NCBI RefSeq assembly: GCF_010378095.1
Contig: NZ_WNJL01000035.1
Coordinates: 124,001 to 188,000 of the forward strand
Reading direction: 5' to 3'
From: Acidithiobacillus ferrianus
Lineage (GTDB): Bacteria; Pseudomonadota; Gammaproteobacteria; Acidithiobacillales; Acidithiobacillaceae
DNA: 64,000 bases
Shown: positions 1 to 7,484 of the stretch, one piece after another
How the letters are laid out: each line of letters opens with the position of its first letter
Position numbering within the stretch: position 1 is the stretch's first letter
Translations under genes and position numbers: made by a program
Notes under the pieces: model-generated
Told to the model about the DNA's origin: nothing
The model's database searches: none
Seen by the model: the letters and a program-made list of their open reading frames with translations, nothing else

Positions 1-83
1 TCGGTGGCAACAGCGCTGGTGCCATCTTGGCGGATCCGGGCGCTCCCCGTCAGTATTTCGTGACAGTGGCGGCCAGGTTTTAA
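1..83 (+). CDS. TonB-dependent receptor, C-terminal end only (partial)
   Basis: Reading from base 3 gives an open frame of 26 codons to a TAA at 81-83. It ends in Asp-Pro-Gly-Ala-Pro-Arg-Gln-Tyr-Phe-Val-Thr-Val-Ala-Ala-Arg-Phe. A final alternating strand closing on a terminal Phe is the usual end of an outer-membrane beta-barrel, and it aligns with the Pro-Gly-x-Pro-Arg...Gly-Arg-Phe end of the three complete TonB-dependent receptors further along. The next genes downstream are an exported phosphoesterase and a TonB protein, which fits a receptor. The rest of the gene lies outside the window, so the assignment rests on the terminal strand and the context. Confidence 0.6.
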   Translation, partial: GGNSAGAILADPGAPRQYFVTVAARF

Positions 84-95
84 GTCTATTTTAAT

Positions 96-156
96 GCACT
101 GTGTCCCATGGCACAGTGCGCTTTGCCAAGTGATGATCGGCAATCACTTGGCAAAG
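96..156. terminator. Two adjacent hairpins after the receptor gene
   Basis: Bases 96-103 pair perfectly with 112-119 (8 bp, 8-nt loop). Directly after, 121-134 pair perfectly with 143-156 (14 bp, 8-nt loop). They start 13 bases after the receptor stop and end 65 bases before the next start. Neither has a strong T-run, so they may be terminators, a read-through or mRNA-stability element, or a paired operator. Confidence 0.55.
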
Positions 157-220
157 GGTGTTCATCAGGTGGTGCAACGTAAAATGTCCTTAATTTTTGT
201 GCCGTCATGGGGAAGAACTC

Positions 221-3115
221 ATGCCCAGGAATATTGATTTAGCCATGTTATGCGCAATTTCCGTTCTTGTTCTGAGCCGGCCGGTTCCGGCCGCTCCTGT
301 TTTGGGTGACCCGGCGGAACATCCTTCTGCATGGGCGGCGATGCGCGGAGTGCTTCCCAAAATCAAGTTGCCCACCGGGAGAGCACTCGCTCCCGTGGGC
401 AACTTGAATGGGACGCCCAATCTACCCACGATGCTTGCCGTGCAGGATGGCCGGGTCGCGGTGCTTGCCAACGGAGCCACCCCCTTCCAGACCATTACCT
501 TTTATGATGCGCAGACCCTTCACCGCCAGGATCGTCTGGCGGCATTCCCCAAGGCCGCTCCATCCAAACCCGTGGCGCTGACCACCCCCGGCGGGAGCGG
601 GATCCTGCTGAATCCCCTGCATGCGGGCTCCGCGGGCACGGTGTACGTTCCCCAGGAAAATGCGGCCCGGAAAATTGCACAGGCCAAAGCCACGCTCGCG
701 GCGGAGAGCAACCCGCGCGCCATTCCCACCGCCCTGTTGTCCCACAGCGATCTGTTCCAGGGATTGACCGCAGGGCCCGACGGCCTTTTCTATGCGACGG
801 GTGGCGGCTCCGACGATGTGGTGGCGCTACGCTCGGTGCATGGCAAGGTAGAAGTCACCCATCAGTACACGTTGCAATGGCAATCGTTTCCCAGGAATCA
901 ATACCCCTACCAGTACCAGGGCAATCATCAAAAGAAACCTCTTTTTTATCCGGACTCCGTGGTGGTGGGGCCGTCGGATCATCACCTTTACGTCACGGGT
1001 ATGCTGTCCAATAGCCTGGCCCGCATCGACATCGCCACGGGCAAGACCGATTATGTCAACGTGGGCGCATATCCCTTTGCGGTAATGCTTGCGGATCAGG
1101 GGCGGCGGCTCGTCGTGAGCGACTGGGGCGGCAATGGGGTCACCGTCGTCGATCGCAAGACCCTTCACGTGCTTGGTCACATCGCCACCGGCCCCGCCGA
1201 GGGCCCTGCCACCGCCGCCGCAGGGGTACACCCCACGGCCCTGGCCGCGGTGCCCGATGGTCCCGACGTCTTTGTCGCCGATGCCAATGTGGACAAGGTG
1301 GTGGAGGTCGACACCGCAACCTTGCGCCCCGTGCGGGTCATCAATGACCGTCCCTACCACAACGCCCTGCCCGGCAGTTACCCTGATGGTCTCGCCGTCG
1401 CCGACGGCAAACTCTTCGTTGCCAATGCCGGGAACAACGATGTGGCCGTTTATGACGTGCATACCGGCGAACGCTTGGGGCTGATCCCCACCGCCTGGTA
1501 TCCCACCGCCCTCGCCGTCGCTGGGAATGCTCTGTATGTAACCTGCGCCAAGGGACTGGGTTCCGGTCCCAACCCGCAGTGGCAATACATCGGCAACATG
1601 ATGCACGGCGCCCTGCAAAAGGTGAACCTGTCCGGGCTCCCCACGCATCTCGCCCAGTGGACCCGGGAATCTCTCCACAACGATGGATTCACCCCGGTGC
1701 AGCGCACGGCACGGCACACGCAGGACGTTCAAACCACGGCCTTCCTCAAAAAACATATCCGCTACGTGGTCTTCATCCTGCGGGAGAACAAGACCTTCGA
1801 TGAGGATTTCGGGGACTACAGGGCCGCCGGACACTGGGCCGATCCGCATTTCGATCTCTATGATCAGAAAGCATTGCCCAATCTCTACCATCTTGCGCAT
1901 CATTATGCGCTCTTCGCCAACTTCATGGCCGATGGGGAAGTGACGGCGCAGGGACACCAGTGGGTGGACGGCGCCTCCGATTCCGATGTCGTCCAGCGGT
2001 TGTGGCCCGAGTACTACTCCGACCGGGGGCTGCTCTGGAATGCCGGACCCGGTGGATCGGCCTCTCTGAATCCCAAGACGCCCGGCACGCATAACCCCTA
2101 CCACTATTACGAAAGATTGGGCGACTTCACCAATCCGTGGATCAGTTATCCGGAACGGCTGTATCTCTTCAACGATCTCCTGCAACACCACGTGTCCTTC
2201 GAAGATTTCGGAGAGAATATCACCCGCGCCCGAGACGGGGTGATCCGGTCCGCCCTCAAGATCCACGTCGCCAGGAGCTATCCCGCGTGGGATCGGATGA
2301 TACTCGATACCCATCGCGCCAGACTGGCCATCGACTGGCTCAAGCGGCATCCGGGAGCGAAATTTCCACATTTTGTGTATATCTGGCTCCCCGATGACCA
2401 CACCGCGGGACTGGATCCCTGTTATTACACGCCGGATTACTTCGTCGCCAACAACGACCATGCGACGGCGCAGTTCATCCATTATCTGTCCACCACCCCG
2501 GAATGGAAGCACATGGTGATCTTTCTGACGGAGGACGATGCCCAGTCGGGGGCGGATCATATCAATGCGCATCGGACGCTGGCGTTAGCCATGAGCCCCT
2601 GGATCAAAAAAGGGGTTTTGGAAACCCATCTCTACTCCCAGGTCAACATCGTCAAGACCATCGAAGCGACCTTGGGGCTGCCGCCCATGTCCCAGTGGGA
2701 TCAGAACGCGGCGGTGCTCTCGGGCATCTGGACCGACCATCCCGACTTTGCGCCGACGCCATCCGTGTCGCCCATTCGTGTGCCAGTGGCCTTCAATCCG
2801 GGTAAATGCGGTGATCGTCTTCTCCTGCGCCGGGAGGCGGGAGCCGCGGGTCATCTCCTGACCCCCGCCTGGCTGAAGGCGCATACGGATCCCCACGGCG
2901 GGCATCTGGTCCCCGTCGGCCAAAAAAACGCCTATACTCCCACCTCGTTGCTCAAGGTCGGCGGTCCGGAGCAGTTGCAGCAGGAGTGGATCGCGAGCAA
3001 GGGCGTGAAGAGCTATGACCACTTCATGCTATACCTGCGCTACTATGCCCACATCCATGGGGCGACCATCGCCAGCTATGAGGCCAATGAGGGAAACTCC
3101 ACGGAGTCCAGATGA
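221..3115 (+). CDS. Exported YVTN/YncE beta-propeller plus phosphoesterase-domain protein
   Basis: The 964-residue protein has a probable signal peptide (about residues 1-25, hydrophobic core CAISVLVL, then Pro-Val-Pro-Ala-Ala). Residues about 60-470 carry repeated YVTN/NHL-like blades (for example DGLFYATGGG, PTALAAVPDGPDVFVAD, YPDGLAVADGKLFVANAGNN). From about residue 510 a phosphoesterase-family (phospholipase C/acid phosphatase-like) domain begins with the hallmark FILRENKTFDEDFGDY; a later TEDDAQSGADHINAHR segment carries probable metal ligands. The start is the ATG at 221 with GGGGAAG upstream; an upstream TTG at 197 lacks a ribosome site. The protein probably acts in the periplasm or at the surface, releasing phosphate from an organic ester. 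Its place between a receptor tail and tonB suggests substrate processing for uptake. The substrate is unknown. Confidence 0.85.
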   Translation: MPRNIDLAMLCAISVLVLSRPVPAAPVLGDPAEHPSAWAAMRGVLPKIKLPTGRALAPVGNLNGTPNLPTMLAVQDGRVAVLANGATPFQTITFYDAQTLHRQDRLAAFPKAAPSKPVALTTPGGSGILLNPLHAGSAGTVYVPQENAARKIAQAKATLAAESNPRAIPTALLSHSDLFQGLTAGPDGLFYATGGGSDDVVALRSVHGKVEVTHQYTLQWQSFPRNQYPYQYQGNHQKKPLFYPDSVVVGPSDHHLYVTGMLSNSLARIDIATGKTDYVNVGAYPFAVMLADQGRRLVVSDWGGNGVTVVDRKTLHVLGHIATGPAEGPATAAAGVHPTALAAVPDGPDVFVADANVDKVVEVDTATLRPVRVINDRPYHNALPGSYPDGLAVADGKLFVANAGNNDVAVYDVHTGERLGLIPTAWYPTALAVAGNALYVTCAKGLGSGPNPQWQYIGNMMHGALQKVNLSGLPTHLAQWTRESLHNDGFTPVQRTARHTQDVQTTAFLKKHIRYVVFILRENKTFDEDFGDYRAAGHWADPHFDLYDQKALPNLYHLAHHYALFANFMADGEVTAQGHQWVDGASDSDVVQRLWPEYYSDRGLLWNAGPGGSASLNPKTPGTHNPYHYYERLGDFTNPWISYPERLYLFNDLLQHHVSFEDFGENITRARDGVIRSALKIHVARSYPAWDRMILDTHRARLAIDWLKRHPGAKFPHFVYIWLPDDHTAGLDPCYYTPDYFVANNDHATAQFIHYLSTTPEWKHMVIFLTEDDAQSGADHINAHRTLALAMSPWIKKGVLETHLYSQVNIVKTIEATLGLPPMSQWDQNAAVLSGIWTDHPDFAPTPSVSPIRVPVAFNPGKCGDRLLLRREAGAAGHLLTPAWLKAHTDPHGGHLVPVGQKNAYTPTSLLKVGGPEQLQQEWIASKGVKSYDHFMLYLRYYAHIHGATIASYEANEGNSTESR

Positions 3116-3182
3116 ACCCACCCGGACCGGGGGTGGCCCGATCAAAGACATCCACTTGCTACACGAGGATATGAGACATCCC

Positions 3183-3920
3183 ATGAATACATCCACGTTA
3201 TCTTCTCCCACGCAACCCGCGAGATTCAAAAAGGATCTTTTCGGGCGAGCCTTGTTGATCGGTGCGGTGCTGGAGGCGCTGATGATCGGGGGCCTGATTT
3301 ATTCCAACGCGTTTCAACCAGTGACGATCAAGCCGAAACCCAAGATCATCGCGATCCACATGATCCAACCGGCACCGCCGAAACCCAAGCCGATTCCGCC
3401 GCCACCCAAACCGGTGGTGCATCCGAAGCCGGTTCCGAAGCCGGTGCGCAAACCCGTTCCCAAGCCCGTTCCCAGACCCATTCAGCATCCTGTGGTGCAC
3501 CATCCGTTGCCGCCCAAGCCGGTGCTGGCGAAAACGCCGACACCGGCGGCGCCGGTATATACGCCACCGGTGTCGCCACCCGCGCCGCCGCCCCCACCAC
3601 CCGCGCCAAGTCCGGCGGCGCGTCAGTCCGCCATAGAGACCTACGCGGCCATGTTGCGTACGCGAGTGCAGGCCAATGCCCGTGTGCCCGAGTCCGTCCG
3701 GATGATGCATGTCAGCGGCACCGCGGTGATTGCTTTTCGTTTGACGCCGTCAGGTCACCTGCTTTCCGCGCATGTCGCCCGGAGCAGCGGGATTGGCGCC
3801 ATCGATCGCGCGGCCCTCAAGGCGGTGGAACAGGGGAGTTATCCGCCCTTTCGTAAAAAAATGCCCAAACACGACATGACGTTTAATGTGCATGTACATC
3901 TTTCCGCTCACGACAGTTGA
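3183..3920 (+). CDS. tonB: TonB-family energy transducer
   Basis: The 245-residue protein has one N-terminal transmembrane anchor (about residues 20-38, LLIGAVLEALMIGGLIY), a long Pro/Lys-rich periplasmic spacer (about 48-150, many PKP and PVPKP repeats, then PPPPPP), and a TonB C-terminal domain (about 160-245) containing the VSGTAVIAFRLTPSGHL and IDRAALKAV segments typical of the family. It transmits proton-motive force from ExbB/ExbD to outer-membrane receptors. The gene follows the phosphoesterase by 67 bases and no exbBD is adjacent, so it must borrow ExbBD, for instance those at 44.5-45.6 kb. The start is uncertain: GAGG at 3165-3168 lies far from the ATG at 3183 and too close to an ATG at 3171. 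Confidence 0.88.
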   Translation: MNTSTLSSPTQPARFKKDLFGRALLIGAVLEALMIGGLIYSNAFQPVTIKPKPKIIAIHMIQPAPPKPKPIPPPPKPVVHPKPVPKPVRKPVPKPVPRPIQHPVVHHPLPPKPVLAKTPTPAAPVYTPPVSPPAPPPPPPAPSPAARQSAIETYAAMLRTRVQANARVPESVRMMHVSGTAVIAFRLTPSGHLLSAHVARSSGIGAIDRAALKAVEQGSYPPFRKKMPKHDMTFNVHVHLSAHDS

Positions 3921-3932
3921 TCCTTGTATTCG

Positions 3933-3967
3933 AGGTGTTGGCCGTAAGATGTCAACACCTATATAAT
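3933..3967 (+). promoter_or_regulatory. Inverted repeat next to a TATAAT box upstream of the cytochrome gene
   Basis: Bases 3933-3940 (AGGTGTTG) pair with 3953-3960 (CAACACCT), 12-nt loop. A perfect TATAAT follows at 3962-3967, with a weak -35 candidate TTGGCC at 3938-3943 (18-bp spacing) that overlaps the repeat. This could be a terminator for tonB or an operator over the promoter of the gene starting at 4052. Confidence 0.3.
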
Positions 3968-4051
3968 GGTTGCAATTTTTGACGTCGCCTGCTCGACTCA
4001 CGATGAACGACAGGCTTTAATAATTTATATCCACCAGCTATGGAGTATTGC

Positions 4052-4630
4052 ATGTCCGAAGAGATTCAAGAATGGCCAAGAAGTACGCGATGGATACATG
4101 TGGGATTTGCATTGGTAGTGACCTTCATGCTTTTTAGTGAGCTCGACATGAAGGCTATATGGAAAAAAGTCGGTGAACTTCATTTTCGGCATTTATTGTT
4201 TCATGCGCACATGTGGGTAGGCATGTTCGCCACGATCATTATCGTGGCGTTCTGGACACAGGTTTTCTATAACAGAAGCATACGCTCACATCTTTTCCCG
4301 TATAGTGGGGAGTATTTGGAGAATATATGTGCCGATATAAAGGGGTTGGCCCATGGAAAATTACCGCCCAGCGGGATGCGCGGCGGGGTGCCGGGGATGG
4401 TTCATGGCCTCGGCTTGCTTGCGGTGACCGGCATGGCCCTCTTAGGGTTTGTGATGTTTTTCTTGATCCCGAGTGGTGGGGTGGCGGCGCCCATAGATTT
4501 CTACCAGATTCCCAAAAAGCTGCACGATTTTCTTTCGTCGTTTGTCTGGTTGTACTGGTGGGGCCACCTTGGCATGGCTGCGCTGCATGCCAGCAAATCG
4601 CCGGCTATCCTGCGTATCTTTAGGCCCTAG
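4052..4630 (+). CDS. Cytochrome b561-like four-helix membrane protein
   Basis: The 192-residue protein has four hydrophobic helices and histidines placed as in the cytochrome b561/b(N-terminal) superfamily: RWIHVGFAL (helix 1), FHAHMWVGMFATIIIVAFW (helix 2), MVHGLGLLAVTGMALLGFV (helix 3) and WGHLGMAALH (helix 4). These would ligate one or two b-type haems. Such proteins move electrons across or within the inner membrane, from quinol to a periplasmic acceptor or the reverse. The start is the ATG at 4052 with GGAG at 4042-4045; the in-frame ATG at 4040 has no ribosome site. The gene is isolated after tonB and converges on a small secreted protein gene. The partner is unknown; a role in ferric reductase-type metal uptake is inference only. 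Confidence 0.7.
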   Translation: MSEEIQEWPRSTRWIHVGFALVVTFMLFSELDMKAIWKKVGELHFRHLLFHAHMWVGMFATIIIVAFWTQVFYNRSIRSHLFPYSGEYLENICADIKGLAHGKLPPSGMRGGVPGMVHGLGLLAVTGMALLGFVMFFLIPSGGVAAPIDFYQIPKKLHDFLSSFVWLYWWGHLGMAALHASKSPAILRIFRP

Positions 4631-4649
4631 CGGGACACCTTTCAGTGAG

Positions 4650-4680
4650 GAAGAGGGCGCACGAAACCGCGCGCCTCTTC
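4650..4680. terminator. Convergent-gene hairpin
   Basis: GAAGAGG (4650-4656) pairs with CCTCTTC (4674-4680), and the stem can be extended by GC pairs. It lies between the convergent cytochrome gene and the small secreted protein gene and can serve either direction. Confidence 0.5.
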
Positions 4681-4712
4681 TGTCTTCGTCCAATAGGCTT
4701 GCCGACAAACTC

Positions 4713-4955
4713 CTAACGGTCGCCGCGATGGTAATCCCGATGCTCACCCTCCCGTCGCCGGTCTTCTCTGTGCCGTTCCTCTTCTCTGTATCGGTGCTCA
4801 TCGCGGTACCTATAGTCTGAGCGCTGATCATGGTAACCCTGTGGTGCCCTATAGTAACCGGAGGCATAATCCCGGCCGTCGGCAAATGCGTTGTGGGTAA
4901 CGGAGAATGCAAGTCCCAGGAGGAATAGCGGTGTGGTCAATAGATGTTTTTTCAT
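4713..4955 (-). CDS. Small secreted protein with charged His/Tyr/Arg/Glu/Asp tail
   Basis: The 80-residue protein starts MKKHLLTTPLFLLGLAFSV, a clear signal peptide with likely cleavage after NAFA. The mature part is almost all Tyr, Arg, Asp, Glu and His in short repeated patterns (YRYRDEHRYREEERHRED). It has no recognised fold and is probably disordered. I chose the ATG at 4955 because it places two lysines right before the hydrophobic core; upstream in-frame ATGs at 4967 and 4991 would give a poor signal peptide. A small lipoprotein gene lies 81 bases upstream on the same strand. Possible roles are metal binding or envelope-stress sensing, but this is a guess from composition. Confidence 0.6.
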   Translation of the reverse strand: MKKHLLTTPLFLLGLAFSVTHNAFADGRDYASGYYRAPQGYHDQRSDYRYRDEHRYREEERHREDRRREGEHRDYHRGDR

Positions 4956-5000
4956 AGAGGATTCCATAGTCGATAAAGATGCGTTAACCATGTGTACCAG

Positions 5001-5025
5001 TCACTATGAACGCATAGCATAGTGA
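5001..5025. terminator. Perfect 8-bp hairpin between two small genes
   Basis: TCACTATG (5001-5008) pairs exactly with CATAGTGA (5018-5025), 9-nt loop. It sits 12 bases past the stop of the lipoprotein gene and ahead of the secreted-protein gene. It could be an attenuator or mRNA-processing hairpin. Confidence 0.45.
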
Positions 5026-5036
5026 TAGCTTTATAA

Positions 5037-5189
5037 TCAGCGATCGTCACCGTGATGCCAGTCGCCGCCTCTCCCCCCATAGTAACCCCCATAGGGTGGG
5101 GCTATTATGCAGCCAGAAAGCATGGAAGCACCAAGAAAAAGTAATACCGCCACGTAAAATGGCCGTCTGAATCGTTTCGTGCTGCGCAT
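5037..5189 (-). CDS. Tiny lipoprotein (50 aa), Gly/Tyr/His-rich tail
   Basis: The minus strand encodes 50 residues beginning MRSTKRFRRPFYVAVLLFLG: a strongly basic n-region, a hydrophobic core, then the lipobox Leu-Ser-Gly-Cys (Cys27). After the lipidated Cys only 23 residues follow, rich in Gly, Tyr, Asp and His (PPYGGYYGGRGGDWHHGDDR). An excellent ribosome site GGAGGTAA lies 5-6 bases before the ATG at 5189, and the stop TGA is at 5037-5039. The lipobox together with the strong Shine-Dalgarno sequence makes this a real gene despite its size. The residue after Cys is Ile, so outer-membrane retention is likely by the +2 rule. Function unknown. It may pair with the charged secreted protein downstream. 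Confidence 0.75.
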   Translation of the reverse strand: MRSTKRFRRPFYVAVLLFLGASMLSGCIIAPPYGGYYGGRGGDWHHGDDR

Positions 5190-5603
5190 AAGATTACCTC
5201 CATACCATTCGTTCGTGCGGCCACCTTTTATACAAGCCGGTCATGAATCAGGTGGCGGCTACCAATGGGAGCCCCATCGCCCTGTTGTCGACCTTTGTTC
5301 ACTGTTCAGGTCGGTATAAGCAGATGCTTCCTGCTTATAAGTATTCTGGCGACTGGCCCCCATCCATGTGTGCTACGACCCAATAAAACCGTGAAGCGAG
5401 TTGAATGTCAAGCCATTAATTCGCCTTACTTTAGGCTTTAATGACAGTAGATTCTTATGATTATTGACGGGCAGCACGTCGTTTTCGATTGCAAGCCGTT
5501 ACCATTAACTCCGCGCCCCTGGGAACGGCGCTATCAGTACCAAGGAGGACAGCTTCCGCCGGGCCGAGCCGGATTGGGGGGATTTGTAAGGGGTGCGACG
5601 CAC
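5190..5603. other. Intergenic stretch (414 bp)
   Basis: No convincing gene. A 47-codon plus-strand frame (5243-5386) has no ribosome site and resembles nothing I know. A hairpin TATAAGCAG (5315-5323) / CTGCTTATA (5331-5339), 7-nt loop, may end transcription from the minus-strand protease gene. The first bases hold the strong ribosome site of the small lipoprotein. Confidence 0.4.
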
Positions 5604-6323
5604 TTACATCGTCAGCGTCAGCAGGATGTCGGCGTACCAGGCGCAATTGAGGCCCAGCGATTCATCGACTTCGATATCCCGCCCCCCCATATCGATACGC
5701 GCGGAATGCACACCCAGCAGCTTCCACGGTAGGGTCTGATCACCCTCCGTACAGCGCAGCACCACCGGTGCGCCGCTGCTGCCACGGTGCGTTCGCGCAT
5801 CCGTGAGGAAATACCCTTGCCCCTGAAAACGCAGGCCGAAGGAAGAGGCAATGACTGCCTGCCGTACCACTGGCAGATGGTGTAGCGTGTCATGAAAGCC
5901 CAGAGGAAAGCCCACGACCAGCAATAAGCTGCCTACTTCAATTTCCTGGAATGAGCTTTGCAAATGCGCCGGTGTAAAACACTGGATCACCACCGACTCC
6001 GGTAAGTCACTGCGGTCAATCTCAATCACCGCCACATCAATCTCCCCCCCGCTATCTTTACCCTGGCGCCAGAGGCTTTTGCCATCGTGGTAGAGATAAA
6101 CCGACAAAACGGTTGCGCAGGTTAAATTCTCGGCATCCGTATGGAGTTCAATCTCGATACGGTTCGGGAAGTGTTTACTGGGTTTGTCCGTAACCACATG
6201 TCGGCTGGTGACGAAAAATAGTCGGTTGTCGCGGGCGAAAAAGAAACCACTGGCGCGGGTAAGCAGTCGATCATTATCAAACGTCGACACGCGGGCTGTG
6301 GTTAAGAGCAGGGATTCAATCAT
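5604..6323 (-). CDS. Trypsin-like serine protease, cytoplasmic
   Basis: The 239-residue chymotrypsin-fold protease shows all three catalytic residues in order: His in FFVTSRHVVTD (about residue 42), Asp in GEIDVAVIEID (about 96) and Ser in HRGSSGAPVVLR (about 184). The oxyanion-hole glycine context GSSGAPV is intact, so activity is expected. There is no signal peptide, membrane helix or PDZ domain, unlike periplasmic DegP/DegQ, so it is probably a free-standing cytoplasmic protease. The gene follows the transglutaminase-like gene by 19 bases on the same strand, and the pair looks like an operon. The substrate is unknown; the neighbour or its targets are candidates. Confidence 0.8.
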   Translation of the reverse strand: MIESLLLTTARVSTFDNDRLLTRASGFFFARDNRLFFVTSRHVVTDKPSKHFPNRIEIELHTDAENLTCATVLSVYLYHDGKSLWRQGKDSGGEIDVAVIEIDRSDLPESVVIQCFTPAHLQSSFQEIEVGSLLLVVGFPLGFHDTLHHLPVVRQAVIASSFGLRFQGQGYFLTDARTHRGSSGAPVVLRCTEGDQTLPWKLLGVHSARIDMGGRDIEVDESLGLNCAWYADILLTLTM

Positions 6324-6342
6324 GGGGGTCGGGTCCTAGGAT

Positions 6343-7206
6343 CTAGCCATCCGTCGAGAGGGCTGAATGCACCAGTTGCGGCATCACGAGAAGGCCATCA
6401 GCACCGGCTATGGCCTCAATATTTATCACTGGCGGGGAAGAGCCCACCTCTCCAAAAATCGTCGCGAAGGCGACGTCAGCGGCATCGCGTCCCGTACCAA
6501 AACGTACCAGCCCCATGGGAATCGCGGTTCCCGAAGGGTCGAACAAATACCACCCACCAGCTAAATAAACCTCGACATAAGCATGAAAATCCAGAGGGCC
6601 GTAGGCGGGATCCACCCCATAATTGATGCCCGTCGTAAAGCGGGCAGGAATATTGCTGGCACGGCACAACGCAATCATCAAATGGGCAAAATCCCGACAA
6701 ACGCCCGCTGTCTCGATCAGGGTGTCGATAGCGGAACTGTTGGAATCCGAGGTGTTTTTGGCGTAGGTAATACGCTGCGCCACCCAGTCACGAATCGTCT
6801 GTACCCGACTATAGCCCTGCTGCCGCTGACCAAACTCCCGCATCGCCAGCCGATAGAGGCGGTCCGACTGGCAGTAGCGGCTGGGGTAAATATAGCCTAA
6901 TACCTGCGCTGGCAATCGCGCCACAGGAACCTCGGCGATCTGTTCTGGCGCAGCCATATAATGGGTCAGGTCAACAGACGCCGTATAAAAGATTTGCAGT
7001 GGCCCTGTAGCAGCACTCAGCCGCAGATAACGGTTGCCCGTCGTCGGATCGGTCTCTACGGTCAGCGGCACCAGTTGATTGACCACCAGCGACTCATCGA
7101 CCACCGTTTGCCGGCTCGTATGCGCGGCATGGATGTTGAAAATGAAGTTACTGTCCGGCTCATTCACTTCATAACTTAAGGCCAGGGAGAGTCGCAGACG
7201 AATCAT
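6343..7206 (-). CDS. Transglutaminase-like cysteine protease family protein
   Basis: The 287-residue protein has an N-terminal beta-rich region (about 1-110, like the bacterial transglutaminase-like N-terminal domain) and a transglutaminase core with the triad visible: Cys in TAGVCRDFAHLM (about residue 168), His in LDFHAYVEVYL (about 206) and Asp in YLFDPSG (about 221). Bacterial members usually act as proteases or amidases, or cross-link proteins, rather than cross-link like factor XIII. No signal peptide is seen, so the protein is likely cytoplasmic. It is the first gene of a two-gene minus-strand unit with the trypsin-like protease. Physiological role unknown. Confidence 0.8.
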   Translation of the reverse strand: MIRLRLSLALSYEVNEPDSNFIFNIHAAHTSRQTVVDESLVVNQLVPLTVETDPTTGNRYLRLSAATGPLQIFYTASVDLTHYMAAPEQIAEVPVARLPAQVLGYIYPSRYCQSDRLYRLAMREFGQRQQGYSRVQTIRDWVAQRITYAKNTSDSNSSAIDTLIETAGVCRDFAHLMIALCRASNIPARFTTGINYGVDPAYGPLDFHAYVEVYLAGGWYLFDPSGTAIPMGLVRFGTGRDAADVAFATIFGEVGSSPPVINIEAIAGADGLLVMPQLVHSALSTDG

Positions 7207-7484
7207 GGCCAGGGCACCTCTCCGCGGGCTAAATGTACGTTGATCACTGGATCAGGTTTTTCGCCGGAGAGCCGATGACCCGTTCGGCGGAGTATGCCGC
7301 ATTGCCGGTTGGCGGTCCAACCCGGGGGCTGCGCCGTTGCAACCTTTTGTTTTACGCTGCTTTCGCCTATGCTTACCACTGGTCCTTGCCAGCTTCACCG
7401 GTGGCGTCGTACCCACCGCTCTCCACAGACGGGTTGCCAGAATGAACCAAAAATGACGACGACGCGTCGTTGGAAACCTGCCCC

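Noticed and set aside
827..2572. 581-codon minus-strand frame opposite the phosphoesterase gene
   Set aside because: It is antisense to a clearly conserved protein, has no ribosome site and encodes no recognisable domain. Long antisense frames are expected in GC-rich genes.
5243..5386. 47-codon plus-strand frame
   Set aside because: No ribosome site, no recognisable motif, and it contains the hairpin at 5315-5339.
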